In this document: positions 38,600 to 45,742 of the stretch, piece by piece
How positions within the stretch are numbered: the stretch's first letter is position 1
Layout: every line of letters begins with the position of its first letter
NCBI RefSeq assembly: GCF_001422325.1
Contig: NZ_LMMR01000011.1
Span: forward strand, 1 to 64,000
From: Leifsonia sp. Leaf264
Lineage (GTDB): Bacteria > Actinomycetota > Actinomycetes > Actinomycetales > Microbacteriaceae
Direction: 5' to 3'
Length of the DNA: 64,000 nucleotides
The notes under the pieces: generated by a model
Told to the model about the DNA's origin: nothing
Databases searched by the model: none
What the model saw: only the letters and a program-made list of their open reading frames with translations
Program-made: the position numbers and the translations under genes

Positions 38600-39163
38600 T
38601 CAGAGCCCGGCCTGATCGATCGCCGACTGCAGGGACGTGAGATACGCCTCGCTGGTGTAGGTGGCACCTGACACCATCTGCACGGAGGCCGACTGCGCCG
38701 AGAGCACTTCCTCGCGCAGCACAGGGGCGGCGCTATTGCTGATCTGCACGGAGCGGCCATCGGCATCCGTGAGGTGCAGTGCCTCGACGTCGGTGATGGA
38801 GCCATCAGCAACGATGATCTGCACCTGCACATCGCCGAAACGGGTGCTCGCCACCGCTCCTGTGAAGGTTCCGGATGGCCCAGCCGCGGCGGGTGCCTGG
38901 GCGCTCGTGCCCGTGTCGGTGCCGATGCCCGTGTCGGACGTGCCCCCGGCGGAGCTTGCCGAGCCCGTGCTCGTCGAGGCATCCGAGGTGCCGGTCGTGG
39001 CTGAGCCTTCGGAGCCGCCGGTCGTCCCGGCAGGGGTCGTGCCGCTCGCGGTGGGCGCGGCCAGCCCCGGGGACCCGACATGGGCCTGCGCTCCCATCTG
39101 CCAACTGATGACCAGGACGGCCGATGCCGACAGGATGCTCGCCGCTGCTGCTCGTCTTCTCAC
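38600..39163 (-). CDS. Exported FMN-binding domain protein with flavinylation motif
   Basis: The 187-residue protein begins with a positively charged N-terminus and hydrophobic segment (residues 1-27), probably a signal peptide or anchor. A Ser/Thr/Gly/Ala-rich linker (about 30-95) leads to an FMN_bind domain (GTFTGAVASTRFGDVQVQII ... TYTSEAYLTSLQSAI). The motif SGAT with Thr168 is the consensus site for covalent FMN. It lies between the ferric-reductase-like gene (GTGA overlap) and apbE. It is expected to carry electrons outside the membrane. Confidence 0.92.
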   Translation of the reverse strand: MRRRAAAASILSASAVLVISWQMGAQAHVGSPGLAAPTASGTTPAGTTGGSEGSATTGTSDASTSTGSASSAGGTSDTGIGTDTGTSAQAPAAAGPSGTFTGAVASTRFGDVQVQIIVADGSITDVEALHLTDADGRSVQISNSAAPVLREEVLSAQSASVQMVSGATYTSEAYLTSLQSAIDQAGL

Positions 39164-40569
39164 CAGTCGAACCTCTCCACGTGGATCTGCTCATCGCGCA
39201 GGCCGGCGGCCTGGGCATCCGCGACCACCAGGTCCGACCACGCCTGCGGTCCGCAGATGTAGAGGTCGGAGCTGGCGAGGTCGGGGAACGTACTGCCGAG
39301 GGTGACACCGCGCCGATAGTCGTCGGCCGACATCCAGGTGTCGAGGTTCGCGGGTCGACGACCTGTCATCGTGTACGCCTGTCCACGCGATGCGGTGGCC
39401 AACGCGATCGTCTCGTCCCAGAGGTAGTTCTGGTTCTCATCCGTTCCCCGAAGCAGCAGGGTCGCCTCTCCGGGCGCCAGGCTGGAATGCTCGAGGAGGG
39501 CGCGTGCTGGTGTGACGCCGATGCCGGCCGCGATGATCGCCAGGTGCGGTGATGTTCTGGTGACATCGGTGAACACACCGTACGGACCCTCGATCGAGAC
39601 CGGAGTTCCGGGCCGCAACCGCGAGAGACGCGCTGTTCCGGCGCCGAGTTCCCGCACGGTGATGCGTGCCGAGGTGTCGGTGGGTACAGCGGAGAAGGAG
39701 ATCGGGTGAGCGTGCCACCACGTGCCAGCGCTCCAGAACCGCCAGATGGCGTACTGGCCGCCGTTGATGCGGAGGTGGTCGAGGTCGCGTCCGGTCAGGT
39801 GGATGGAGTAGACGCCGGTGGCGACGTTCTCGATCCCGGCTACCCGGATGCCGTGCCTGAACGAGCGCACGATCGGCACCGCGAAGCGGAAGCACGCGAC
39901 GGCCGCGAAGGCCAGGACGTAGAGGATGATCCAGTAGGTGCGCTGCCAGGTTCCCTCGGCGAGCACACCGCCCACGCTCAACTGGTGCGGAACAGCCACC
40001 AGCACGGCGGCGTAGCTCAGCAGGTGGATGGCATGCCAGGCCTCGTAGGGGAAGCGGCGTCGCACCGCGACGAGCGAGCTCACGACGACGACGATCAGCA
40101 GTCCGAGACCGAGGTAGGCGAAAGCCATGTCGGGCGTGGTGAACATCGTCACAGTCTCGACGACCACGCTCTGTCCGTCTGCCATGGCCCACCCCACGGT
40201 GAGAAGGGCGAAGTGTGCGAGCAGGAGGTAGAGCGCTGGCTTGCCCAAGCGTCGATGGAAAGCCATCGCCACGTCCTGTCCGACTGCGCGGTCGATGATC
40301 GGGATGCGGGCGGCGATGAGCAGCATCACCAGGATCAGGTTCGTGCCGATGAGGCCGGCCGTGATGCCCACGGCGTCGATGAGGCTCGAGGGGCTCGCAA
40401 CCGAGCTCAGCCCTCCATAGGCGAGGTAGAGGCCGACGGCGAGCGCCACCGAGGTCCAGAATGCGATGAGCAGCAGATCGCCGGAGCGCAGTCTCCTGCG
40501 CGTGCGGACACGGCGGTCCCGATCGCGGGTGGGGTTCCACCGAGTGGTCGCCCGGGTGGTGGTGGTCAT
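39160..40569 (-). CDS. Ferric-reductase-like membrane flavoprotein with NAD(P)H:FAD reductase domain
   Basis: The 469-residue protein starts at ATG 40569 (GGAGAGGG upstream). The N-terminal 230 residues form about six helices of the ferric reductase type, with His-containing helices (FHRRLGKPALYLLLAHFALL, AWHAIHLLSYAAVL, AVPHQLS) that can bind two hemes. The C-terminal half is ferredoxin-NADP-reductase-like: FAD loop WHAHPISFSAVP, RPGTPVSIEGPYG, NAD loop IIAAGIGVTPARALLEH and CGP near the end. It should move electrons from cytoplasmic NAD(P)H across the membrane to the flavinylated partner encoded next. Confidence 0.9.
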   Translation of the reverse strand: MTTTTRATTRWNPTRDRDRRVRTRRRLRSGDLLLIAFWTSVALAVGLYLAYGGLSSVASPSSLIDAVGITAGLIGTNLILVMLLIAARIPIIDRAVGQDVAMAFHRRLGKPALYLLLAHFALLTVGWAMADGQSVVVETVTMFTTPDMAFAYLGLGLLIVVVVSSLVAVRRRFPYEAWHAIHLLSYAAVLVAVPHQLSVGGVLAEGTWQRTYWIILYVLAFAAVACFRFAVPIVRSFRHGIRVAGIENVATGVYSIHLTGRDLDHLRINGGQYAIWRFWSAGTWWHAHPISFSAVPTDTSARITVRELGAGTARLSRLRPGTPVSIEGPYGVFTDVTRTSPHLAIIAAGIGVTPARALLEHSSLAPGEATLLLRGTDENQNYLWDETIALATASRGQAYTMTGRRPANLDTWMSADDYRRGVTLGSTFPDLASSDLYICGPQAWSDLVVADAQAAGLRDEQIHVERFDW

Positions 40570-40658
40570 CGTCCCTCTCCTGTCGTCCACCTCAAGGATG
40601 ACCTCCCTTTCTTCCAGCATTCTTAGCCGCAGCTCCGGATGAGTGGTTGAGTGGCCGC

Positions 40659-41393
40659 ATGTCGATCGCACCAGTACCTCCTCACGATCAACACGCAGAC
40701 GAGCCGCACCGGGGAGGGATCGCCCAGCGCCTGAACTGGCTGCGGGCCGGTGTCCTGGGCGCCAACGACGGCATCGTCTCAGTGGCCGCGATCGTCGTCG
40801 GCGTCGCCGGTGCGACCATGGCGAGCGCACCGATCCTCACGGCTGGGATCGCCGGGCTCGTCGGCGGTGCCGTGTCCATGGCGTTGGGGGAGTACGTCTC
40901 GGTGAGCAGCCAGAGCGACAGTGAGAAGGCCCTGATCGAGAAGGAGCGCCGAGAGCTCGAGGACATGCCCGAGCAGGAGCTGGCCGAACTCGCCGGACTG
41001 TACGAGGCGCGCGGCCTGTCAGCGGAGACGGCGAAGCAGGTGGCGGTCGAGCTGACCGCGCATGACGTGCTCGCGGCCCATCTCTCTGCAGAGCTGAACA
41101 TCGATGCCAACGACGTGGTGAGCCCGTGGCACGCCGCCTTCGCGTCGGCTCTCGCCTTCACGCTGGGCGGCATCCTTCCGCTCCTCGCCATTCTCCTTCC
41201 CCCCGAGGGGTGGCGCGTGCCCGTCACATTCGTGGTCGTGCTGGCGGCGTTGGCGCTCACCGGATCGATCGCAGCGAGCATCGGAGGAAGCTCGAGACTG
41301 CGCGCGATGTCGCGTGTCGTCATAGGAGGAGCGATCGCCCTCGTCGCCACCTTCGCCATAGGCGCCCTTCTCGGCACCGCAGGCGTCGTCTGA
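40659..41393 (+). CDS. VIT1/CCC1-family iron/manganese transporter
   Basis: The 244-residue protein has the VIT1 fold: helix 1 begins LRAGVLGANDGIVSVAAIVVGVAGA, then SMALGEYVSVSSQSDSEKALIEKERRELED, a cytoplasmic helical metal-binding insert rich in Glu (about residues 85-135), and three C-terminal helices. Family members export Fe2+ or Mn2+ from the cytosol. The start ATG 40659 is preferred to TTG 40647. It diverges from the ferric-reductase-like gene over 89 bases, so both may respond to metal supply. Confidence 0.92.
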   Translation: MSIAPVPPHDQHADEPHRGGIAQRLNWLRAGVLGANDGIVSVAAIVVGVAGATMASAPILTAGIAGLVGGAVSMALGEYVSVSSQSDSEKALIEKERRELEDMPEQELAELAGLYEARGLSAETAKQVAVELTAHDVLAAHLSAELNIDANDVVSPWHAAFASALAFTLGGILPLLAILLPPEGWRVPVTFVVVLAALALTGSIAASIGGSSRLRAMSRVVIGGAIALVATFAIGALLGTAGVV

Positions 41394-41397
41394 GAAC

Positions 41398-41652
41398 GTG
41401 ATGCACGCGCACGGCTGTACGTCTTCGTCTCGGCTGCTCGATCTCCACGACGTCCTTGTCGCGGCTCGCCTGGTCGGACGGCAGCCCGGTGTCACGGCCA
41501 TCTCGGGATCGGTCTCAGTCGACGAGCTGGTGGAACTCGAGACCATCTTCGCGATCTACGAGAAGGCGCGGTCGATCTCCGTCATCCAGGCCCGTCCATT
41601 CTCAGCACGTGAACTGGAGGACTGGCGCCTGATGGACGAGTGGATCGCCTGA
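41398..41652 (+). CDS. Small unknown protein, 84 aa
   Basis: Unrecognised. The product contains a hydrophobic start and a helical, acidic middle (SVDELVELETIFAIYEKARS), ending DWRLMDEWIA. The start (GTG 41398 or ATG 41401) is four bases after the VIT1-type gene and the ribosome-binding site is weak. GC-rich third positions throughout support coding. Probably cotranscribed with the transporter. Confidence 0.6.
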   Translation: MMHAHGCTSSSRLLDLHDVLVAARLVGRQPGVTAISGSVSVDELVELETIFAIYEKARSISVIQARPFSARELEDWRLMDEWIA

Positions 41653-41672
41653 GCCGCTGGTCACTGTCTCCC

Positions 41673-42344
41673 TCAGCGTCTGCGGTCGGGGCGCTCAGGG
41701 CGGAGCAGAAGTCGCAGGACCGGTTCGAGCGGCTCGGTCAACTCCTCGGGTGACGCCGTCGCGATGGGGTGCACACCGGCGGATGTCCGGAGCATCACCA
41801 CACCCAGCATGGTCGCGATGGCGAGTTGGGCCCGCAGGAGGATCGGGGCCGTCGCCGGCTCATCGGCGTTCCATCCCGCCGCCGCCGCAAGCCTCTCCGT
41901 GAAGTGCTCCAGGGTGCTGCGACGAACGCGATCCGCGTTCTCGTCGCCCGATGAGCGCAGGAGCAACAGCAATTGCAGCGGGTCATCGCTGTCGGGGGAG
42001 TTGACCACGTGGGCGATGAGACGTTCGACGACGTCGCCACCGGACGAGGCGGTCGGAGTCTGCGAATCCAGTTCGCTCGAGGTGCGCTGCATGCAGGCCT
42101 CGAAGAGACCCTCCTTCGACTCGAAGTACCGATTGATCAGGGCGACGTTGACGCCGACGTCCGCGGCGATCTGCCGCACCGTGGTGGCTCGGTACCCGTC
42201 GGTCGCGAAGCGCCTGCGTGCCGCGCGCACGAGGGCCCGTCGGGTGGCGGATGAATCACGGCCCGAGCGGATGATCTCGTCATCCGCGTTCGGCGTCGCT
42301 GTCTTGGTCAACATCGTCGGGGACCTCTTCGTCTCGTCAGTCAT
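41673..42344 (-). CDS. TetR-family transcriptional regulator
   Basis: The 223-residue protein has an N-terminal TetR helix-turn-helix after a short tail (ALVRAARRRFATDGYRATTVRQIAADVGVNVALINRYFESKEGLFEACM). The rest is a helical ligand-binding domain typical of actinobacterial TetR/AcrR proteins. It starts at ATG 42344 and diverges from an MFS transporter, which it very probably represses. The gene is near a palindrome that overlaps both promoters. Confidence 0.93.
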   Translation of the reverse strand: MTDETKRSPTMLTKTATPNADDEIIRSGRDSSATRRALVRAARRRFATDGYRATTVRQIAADVGVNVALINRYFESKEGLFEACMQRTSSELDSQTPTASSGGDVVERLIAHVVNSPDSDDPLQLLLLLRSSGDENADRVRRSTLEHFTERLAAAAGWNADEPATAPILLRAQLAIATMLGVVMLRTSAGVHPIATASPEELTEPLEPVLRLLLRPERPDRRR

Positions 42345-42384
42345 GGTGCACGTCCTCACTCAATCTAGCGGTTTTCACCGCGAA

Positions 42385-42446
42385 GTAAACAAATGTTGAC
42401 AAAGTGGGTCACTGTCGGAATAATCGATAAGTCAGCGTGTGTTTAC
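42385..42446. promoter_or_regulatory. Divergent TetR/MFS promoter with putative TetR operator
   Basis: For the MFS gene, TTGACA (42396-42401) and AATAAT (42419-42424) are 17 bases apart. The imperfect palindrome GTAAACA-AA-TGTTGAC (42385-42400) overlaps that -35, and a second half-site TGTTTAC lies at 42440-42446. On the minus strand GTTTAC (42390-42385) followed after 17 bases by TAGATT is a candidate TetR promoter. The layout predicts repression of both genes. Confidence 0.65.
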
Positions 42447-42464
42447 ATCGTTTCGAGGAGATCT

Positions 42465-43949
42465 ATGTCCGGCATCATCCAGAACCCCACAACGGGTTCC
42501 CTCCAGGCGCAGAAGGCGACCGGGTCCCGCGGAACCGCCATCATCCTGTTCCTCTCACTCGGAGGTCTGTCGTTCGCTGTTCTGCAGTCGCTCGTCGCAC
42601 CGGCGCTGGGCACGATCGGCAGCGACCTGGGTGTCGAGACGGCTGACGCGAGTTGGGTTCTCACCGCCTACCTCCTGTCGGCCGCTGTTCTGACGCCGAT
42701 CCTCGGACGGCTTGGCGACATGGTCGGCAAGCGCAAGGTCATCATCGTGGTCCTCGCACTGCTGCTCGTCGGAACCGTGCTCGCGGCGCTCGCCCCGAGC
42801 CTCGGCGTGCTGATCGTGGCCCGCGTCCTCCAGGGAGCCGCCGGCGCCGTGATGCCGTTGTCGATCGGAATCGTTCGCGACGAGCTGCCCAAGGAGCGCG
42901 TGAGCGTGACGATCGGTCTGCTGTCGGCGATCTTCGGCATCGGCGCCGGAGTCGGCATCGTCGCTGCGGGTCCCATCGTCGAGGCCCTGAGCTGGCACTG
43001 GCTGTTCTGGTTCCCCGCGGTGCTCGTCGCCATCGCCCTTCTCGGCGCGATCTTCGGCATCCCGGAGTCGCCGGTGCGCACCCCGGGTCGCCTCGACATG
43101 CTCGGTACGGCGATCCTCTCGATCGGCCTGGTCTCGGCGCTTCTCGCCATCAGTGAAGGCGAGAAGTGGGGCTGGGACGACGGCAAGACCATCGGGCTGC
43201 TCATCCTCGGTGGCGTCGCTCTCATCGTGTTCGTGTTCGTCGAGCTGCGCGTCAAAGAACCGCTGATCGATGTGCGTCTGTTCAAGCACCGCGGCGTCTG
43301 GACCGCCCACATCGTGGCGCTCGCCTTCGGCTTCGCGATGTTCGGCACCTTCATCCTGGTCCCCACCCTGCTTCAGCTGCCGTCGGTGCTCGGCTACGGC
43401 TTCGGCAAGAGCGTCAGCGAGGCCGGCCTCTACCTGCTTCCCACAGTCGTTGCGATGGTGCTCTCGGGTGTCGCCGCCGGCATCCTGATCCGCCGCATCG
43501 GACCGAAGATCCCGATGATCGTCGGTGGCGTCGCCGTCACCATCGCGTTCCTGATCCCCGCTCTCGGTCACGCGGAGGAGTGGCAGATCATCGTGTCGGG
43601 CATCCTGACCGGAATCGGTATCGGCATGGCGCTCGCTGCGACCTCGAACGCCATCGTCGAGAGCGTCCCCGCGGCCCAGACCGGCGAGGCGATCAGCGCG
43701 AACACGGTCATCCGCACCGTGGGAAGCAGCGTCGGCACGGCCGTCATCGCCGCATTGATCTCCTCCAACGTCACCGCCCAGGGTGCCCCCACCGATGACG
43801 CCTTCACGATCGGCTTCTGGGTGTCGGCCGGCGTCGGCGTGCTTGCGATCATCGCAGCCCTGGCAGCGCCGTCTCTGCGCGCACGCCGCCGTGAGGCCGA
43901 GGCCGCCGGCGTGGACGACTTCCTCGAGGTGGAGAAGGCCCACAACTAG
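42465..43949 (+). CDS. MFS drug-efflux transporter, DHA2-like
   Basis: The 494-residue protein has about 14 membrane segments. The MFS motif A-like loop LGRLGDMVGKRK lies between helices 2 and 3, and motif C-like ...GIGAGVGIVAAGPIVEALSWHWLFWF in helix 5. The C-terminal half has ...IGIGMALAATSNAIVESVPAAQTGEAI and NTVIRTVGSSVGTAV, typical of EmrB/QacA proteins. Start ATG 42465 has GAGGAG four bases upstream. The MFS-TetR pair is a classic inducible efflux system; its ligand is unknown. Confidence 0.93.
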   Translation: MSGIIQNPTTGSLQAQKATGSRGTAIILFLSLGGLSFAVLQSLVAPALGTIGSDLGVETADASWVLTAYLLSAAVLTPILGRLGDMVGKRKVIIVVLALLLVGTVLAALAPSLGVLIVARVLQGAAGAVMPLSIGIVRDELPKERVSVTIGLLSAIFGIGAGVGIVAAGPIVEALSWHWLFWFPAVLVAIALLGAIFGIPESPVRTPGRLDMLGTAILSIGLVSALLAISEGEKWGWDDGKTIGLLILGGVALIVFVFVELRVKEPLIDVRLFKHRGVWTAHIVALAFGFAMFGTFILVPTLLQLPSVLGYGFGKSVSEAGLYLLPTVVAMVLSGVAAGILIRRIGPKIPMIVGGVAVTIAFLIPALGHAEEWQIIVSGILTGIGIGMALAATSNAIVESVPAAQTGEAISANTVIRTVGSSVGTAVIAALISSNVTAQGAPTDDAFTIGFWVSAGVGVLAIIAALAAPSLRARRREAEAAGVDDFLEVEKAHN

Positions 43950-43964
43950 TTCGACCACGCGTGG

Positions 43965-44008
43965 CCCCGTCGCCGACGAGCATCTCCGGGTGCTCGCCGG
44001 CGACGGGG
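43965..44008. terminator. Bidirectional hairpin between the MFS gene and dinB
   Basis: CCCCGTCGCCGACGAGC (43965-43981) pairs with GCTCGCCGGCGACGGGG (43992-44008), 17 bp with one mismatch, 10-base loop. It ends at the base before the dinB stop and 15 bases after the MFS stop. Convergent genes and lack of a T-run suggest it ends both transcripts. Confidence 0.7.
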
Positions 44009-45205
44009 TCACTCGTGTTCCGGCAGCAGCGGCGTCGACCAGCCCGGATCGCGATCGAGCTGCGTCGCCCGGGCGACGGATGCCGCGCCGAAGCGATCAC
44101 GGACGGCGTCGAGCACGCTGTCCAGACGTGCCTGGTCGTTCCAGTCGATCGGCAGCTCGGGTTGGAGGCTGTCGGCGCGGGCCAACTGCGACAGCGAGAC
44201 GCCGATGAGGGTGATGCCGCGTTCCGCTATCTCGGGGTGGGCGGATTCGAGCAGCTCGCGAGCGATGGCCAGGAGTAGCGAGGTGCGGTCGGATGCCGAG
44301 CCCATCGTGCGCGATCGGGTGGCCTTCGCGAAATCGCCGTAGCGAAGCCGCAGCACGACAGTGCGGCACACCCGGTCGCCGTCACGCAGGCGGCGGGCGA
44401 GCCGATCGACGATCTGGGTGAGGATGATGTCGAGCTCCTCGATCGAACGCGGGTGTCTGCCGAGTGCGCGCTGCGATCCGATGGATGATCGGCGACGCGT
44501 GGTGTCGACGGGGCGCGGGTCGCGCAGACGGGCCAGCGCGTGCAGGTGCGCACCGGTCGCCTTGCCGAGGAGCCTCTCGGCTGTCGCTTCCTCGAGCTCG
44601 GCGAGTTGTCCGACTGTGGTGATCCCCAGTCTGTGCAGCTTCTCGGCGGTGACGGCGCCGACTCCCCACAGTCGTTCGACCGGCAGCGGGAGCAGGAACG
44701 CCTCCTCGCGGTCGGGCTCGACCACGAGCAGCCCGTCGGGCTTGCTGACCGCGCTGGCGACTTTGGCCAGGTACTTGGTGCGGGCTACTCCCACCGAGAT
44801 CGCCAGGCCCGCCTCCACGCGGACTCGCTCGCGCAACCGCACTGCTACCTGCTCAGGGGTGCCGGCGATGCGTCGAAGGCCGCCGACCTCCAGGAACGCC
44901 TCATCGATCGACAGGCCCTCCACGAGCGGGGTCGTGTCGCGGAAGATCGCGAAGACGTCGCGGCTGGCGGCGGAGTAGGCGTCCATCCGAGGCGGAACGA
45001 CGATGGCATCGGGGCACAGCTCGCGTGCCTGCCGACCGCCCATGGCGGTGCGGACTCCGCGGGCCTTCGCCTCGTAGCTGGCTGCCAGCACCACGCCGCC
45101 GCCGACGATGACGGGGCGGCCGCGCAGGGCAGGCGTGTCGCGCTGCTCGACCGAGGCGTAGAAGGCGTCGAGGTCGGCGTGCAGCACTGTCGCCTCGCCC
45201 CGCAT
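44009..45205 (-). CDS. dinB: DNA polymerase IV (Y-family)
   Basis: Translesion polymerase. The 398-residue protein has catalytic Asp11 in HADLDAFYASVE, Asp101-Glu102 in SIDEAFLEV, the YEAKARGVR fingers loop, the helix-hairpin-helix region LWGVGAVTAEKLHRLGI and a little-finger domain. The C-terminal beta-clamp motif is not obvious, though QPELPI can serve. No LexA-type SOS box is visible upstream. Start ATG 45205 has GGAGGC upstream. Confidence 0.95.
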   Translation of the reverse strand: MRGEATVLHADLDAFYASVEQRDTPALRGRPVIVGGGVVLAASYEAKARGVRTAMGGRQARELCPDAIVVPPRMDAYSAASRDVFAIFRDTTPLVEGLSIDEAFLEVGGLRRIAGTPEQVAVRLRERVRVEAGLAISVGVARTKYLAKVASAVSKPDGLLVVEPDREEAFLLPLPVERLWGVGAVTAEKLHRLGITTVGQLAELEEATAERLLGKATGAHLHALARLRDPRPVDTTRRRSSIGSQRALGRHPRSIEELDIILTQIVDRLARRLRDGDRVCRTVVLRLRYGDFAKATRSRTMGSASDRTSLLLAIARELLESAHPEIAERGITLIGVSLSQLARADSLQPELPIDWNDQARLDSVLDAVRDRFGAASVARATQLDRDPGWSTPLLPEHE

Positions 45206-45315
45206 GCCGCCTCCAGCCCCATCGTCCGTCTCGGGGGATCATGGCAGGTACCACCGACAGCGGGCTGCTCGTGAGCCGACTCCGCGGAGCGGCCCTGCCG
45301 ACGCGAGCGAGGGTG

Positions 45316-45321
45316 TAGACA
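45316..45321 (+). promoter_or_regulatory. -10 box TAGACA for the SnoaL-like gene
   Basis: Five bases before GTG 45327. No ribosome-binding site; a leaderless start is likely. Confidence 0.4.
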
Positions 45322-45326
45322 GAACT

Positions 45327-45674
45327 GTGACCGACTTCGACGACCTCCTCCACCGCAATCTTCTCGGCGTCTTCAACGAGCGGGATGAGTCGCGGCGTCT
45401 CCCGCTGCTCGCCGAGCTCTACGCCCCGGACGCCCGGTTCGCCGACCACGACGGAGTGGCCATCGGTCCCGAGGCGATCAACGAGAAGATCCGGGAACTG
45501 CACGCCAGGACGCCCGGGTTCGAGTTCGTGCCGGGAGCGTCGCACGACGTCCAGGACCTCGCGACCCTCGAGTGGTCGTACGGCCCCGCCGGCGCCGATC
45601 CGGTCGTGAACGGGACCGACGTCATGATCGTCCGCGATGGGCGGATCGCAGCCCTCTACGTGTACCTGAGGTAG
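45327..45674 (+). CDS. SnoaL-like / nuclear transport factor 2-fold protein
   Basis: The 115-residue protein fits the SnoaL/NTF2 cone fold: an initial helix (DDLLHRNLLGVFNERDESRRLPLLAELYAPDARFADHDGVAIG), an IREL helix, and C-terminal strands GTDVMIVRDGRIAALYVYL. Members are small isomerases, hydrolases or lone ligand-binding proteins; the substrate cannot be assigned. The GTG 45327 start removes 41 residues of unlikely sequence from the longer frame. Confidence 0.82.
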   Translation: MTDFDDLLHRNLLGVFNERDESRRLPLLAELYAPDARFADHDGVAIGPEAINEKIRELHARTPGFEFVPGASHDVQDLATLEWSYGPAGADPVVNGTDVMIVRDGRIAALYVYLR

Positions 45675-45742
45675 CCCGTCGGCACCGAGGCGATGCCCCA
45701 TTGCGCCTGCCGGGTCACCGGAGCGGGACCCGGGTGGGATCG

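Noticed and set aside
42555-44012. A 485-codon open frame antisense to the MFS gene
   Set aside because: Hydrophilic mirror of a membrane protein; no domain.
44800-45330. A LexA/SOS box for dinB
   Set aside because: No GAAC-N4-GTTC-type palindrome is seen upstream of dinB.
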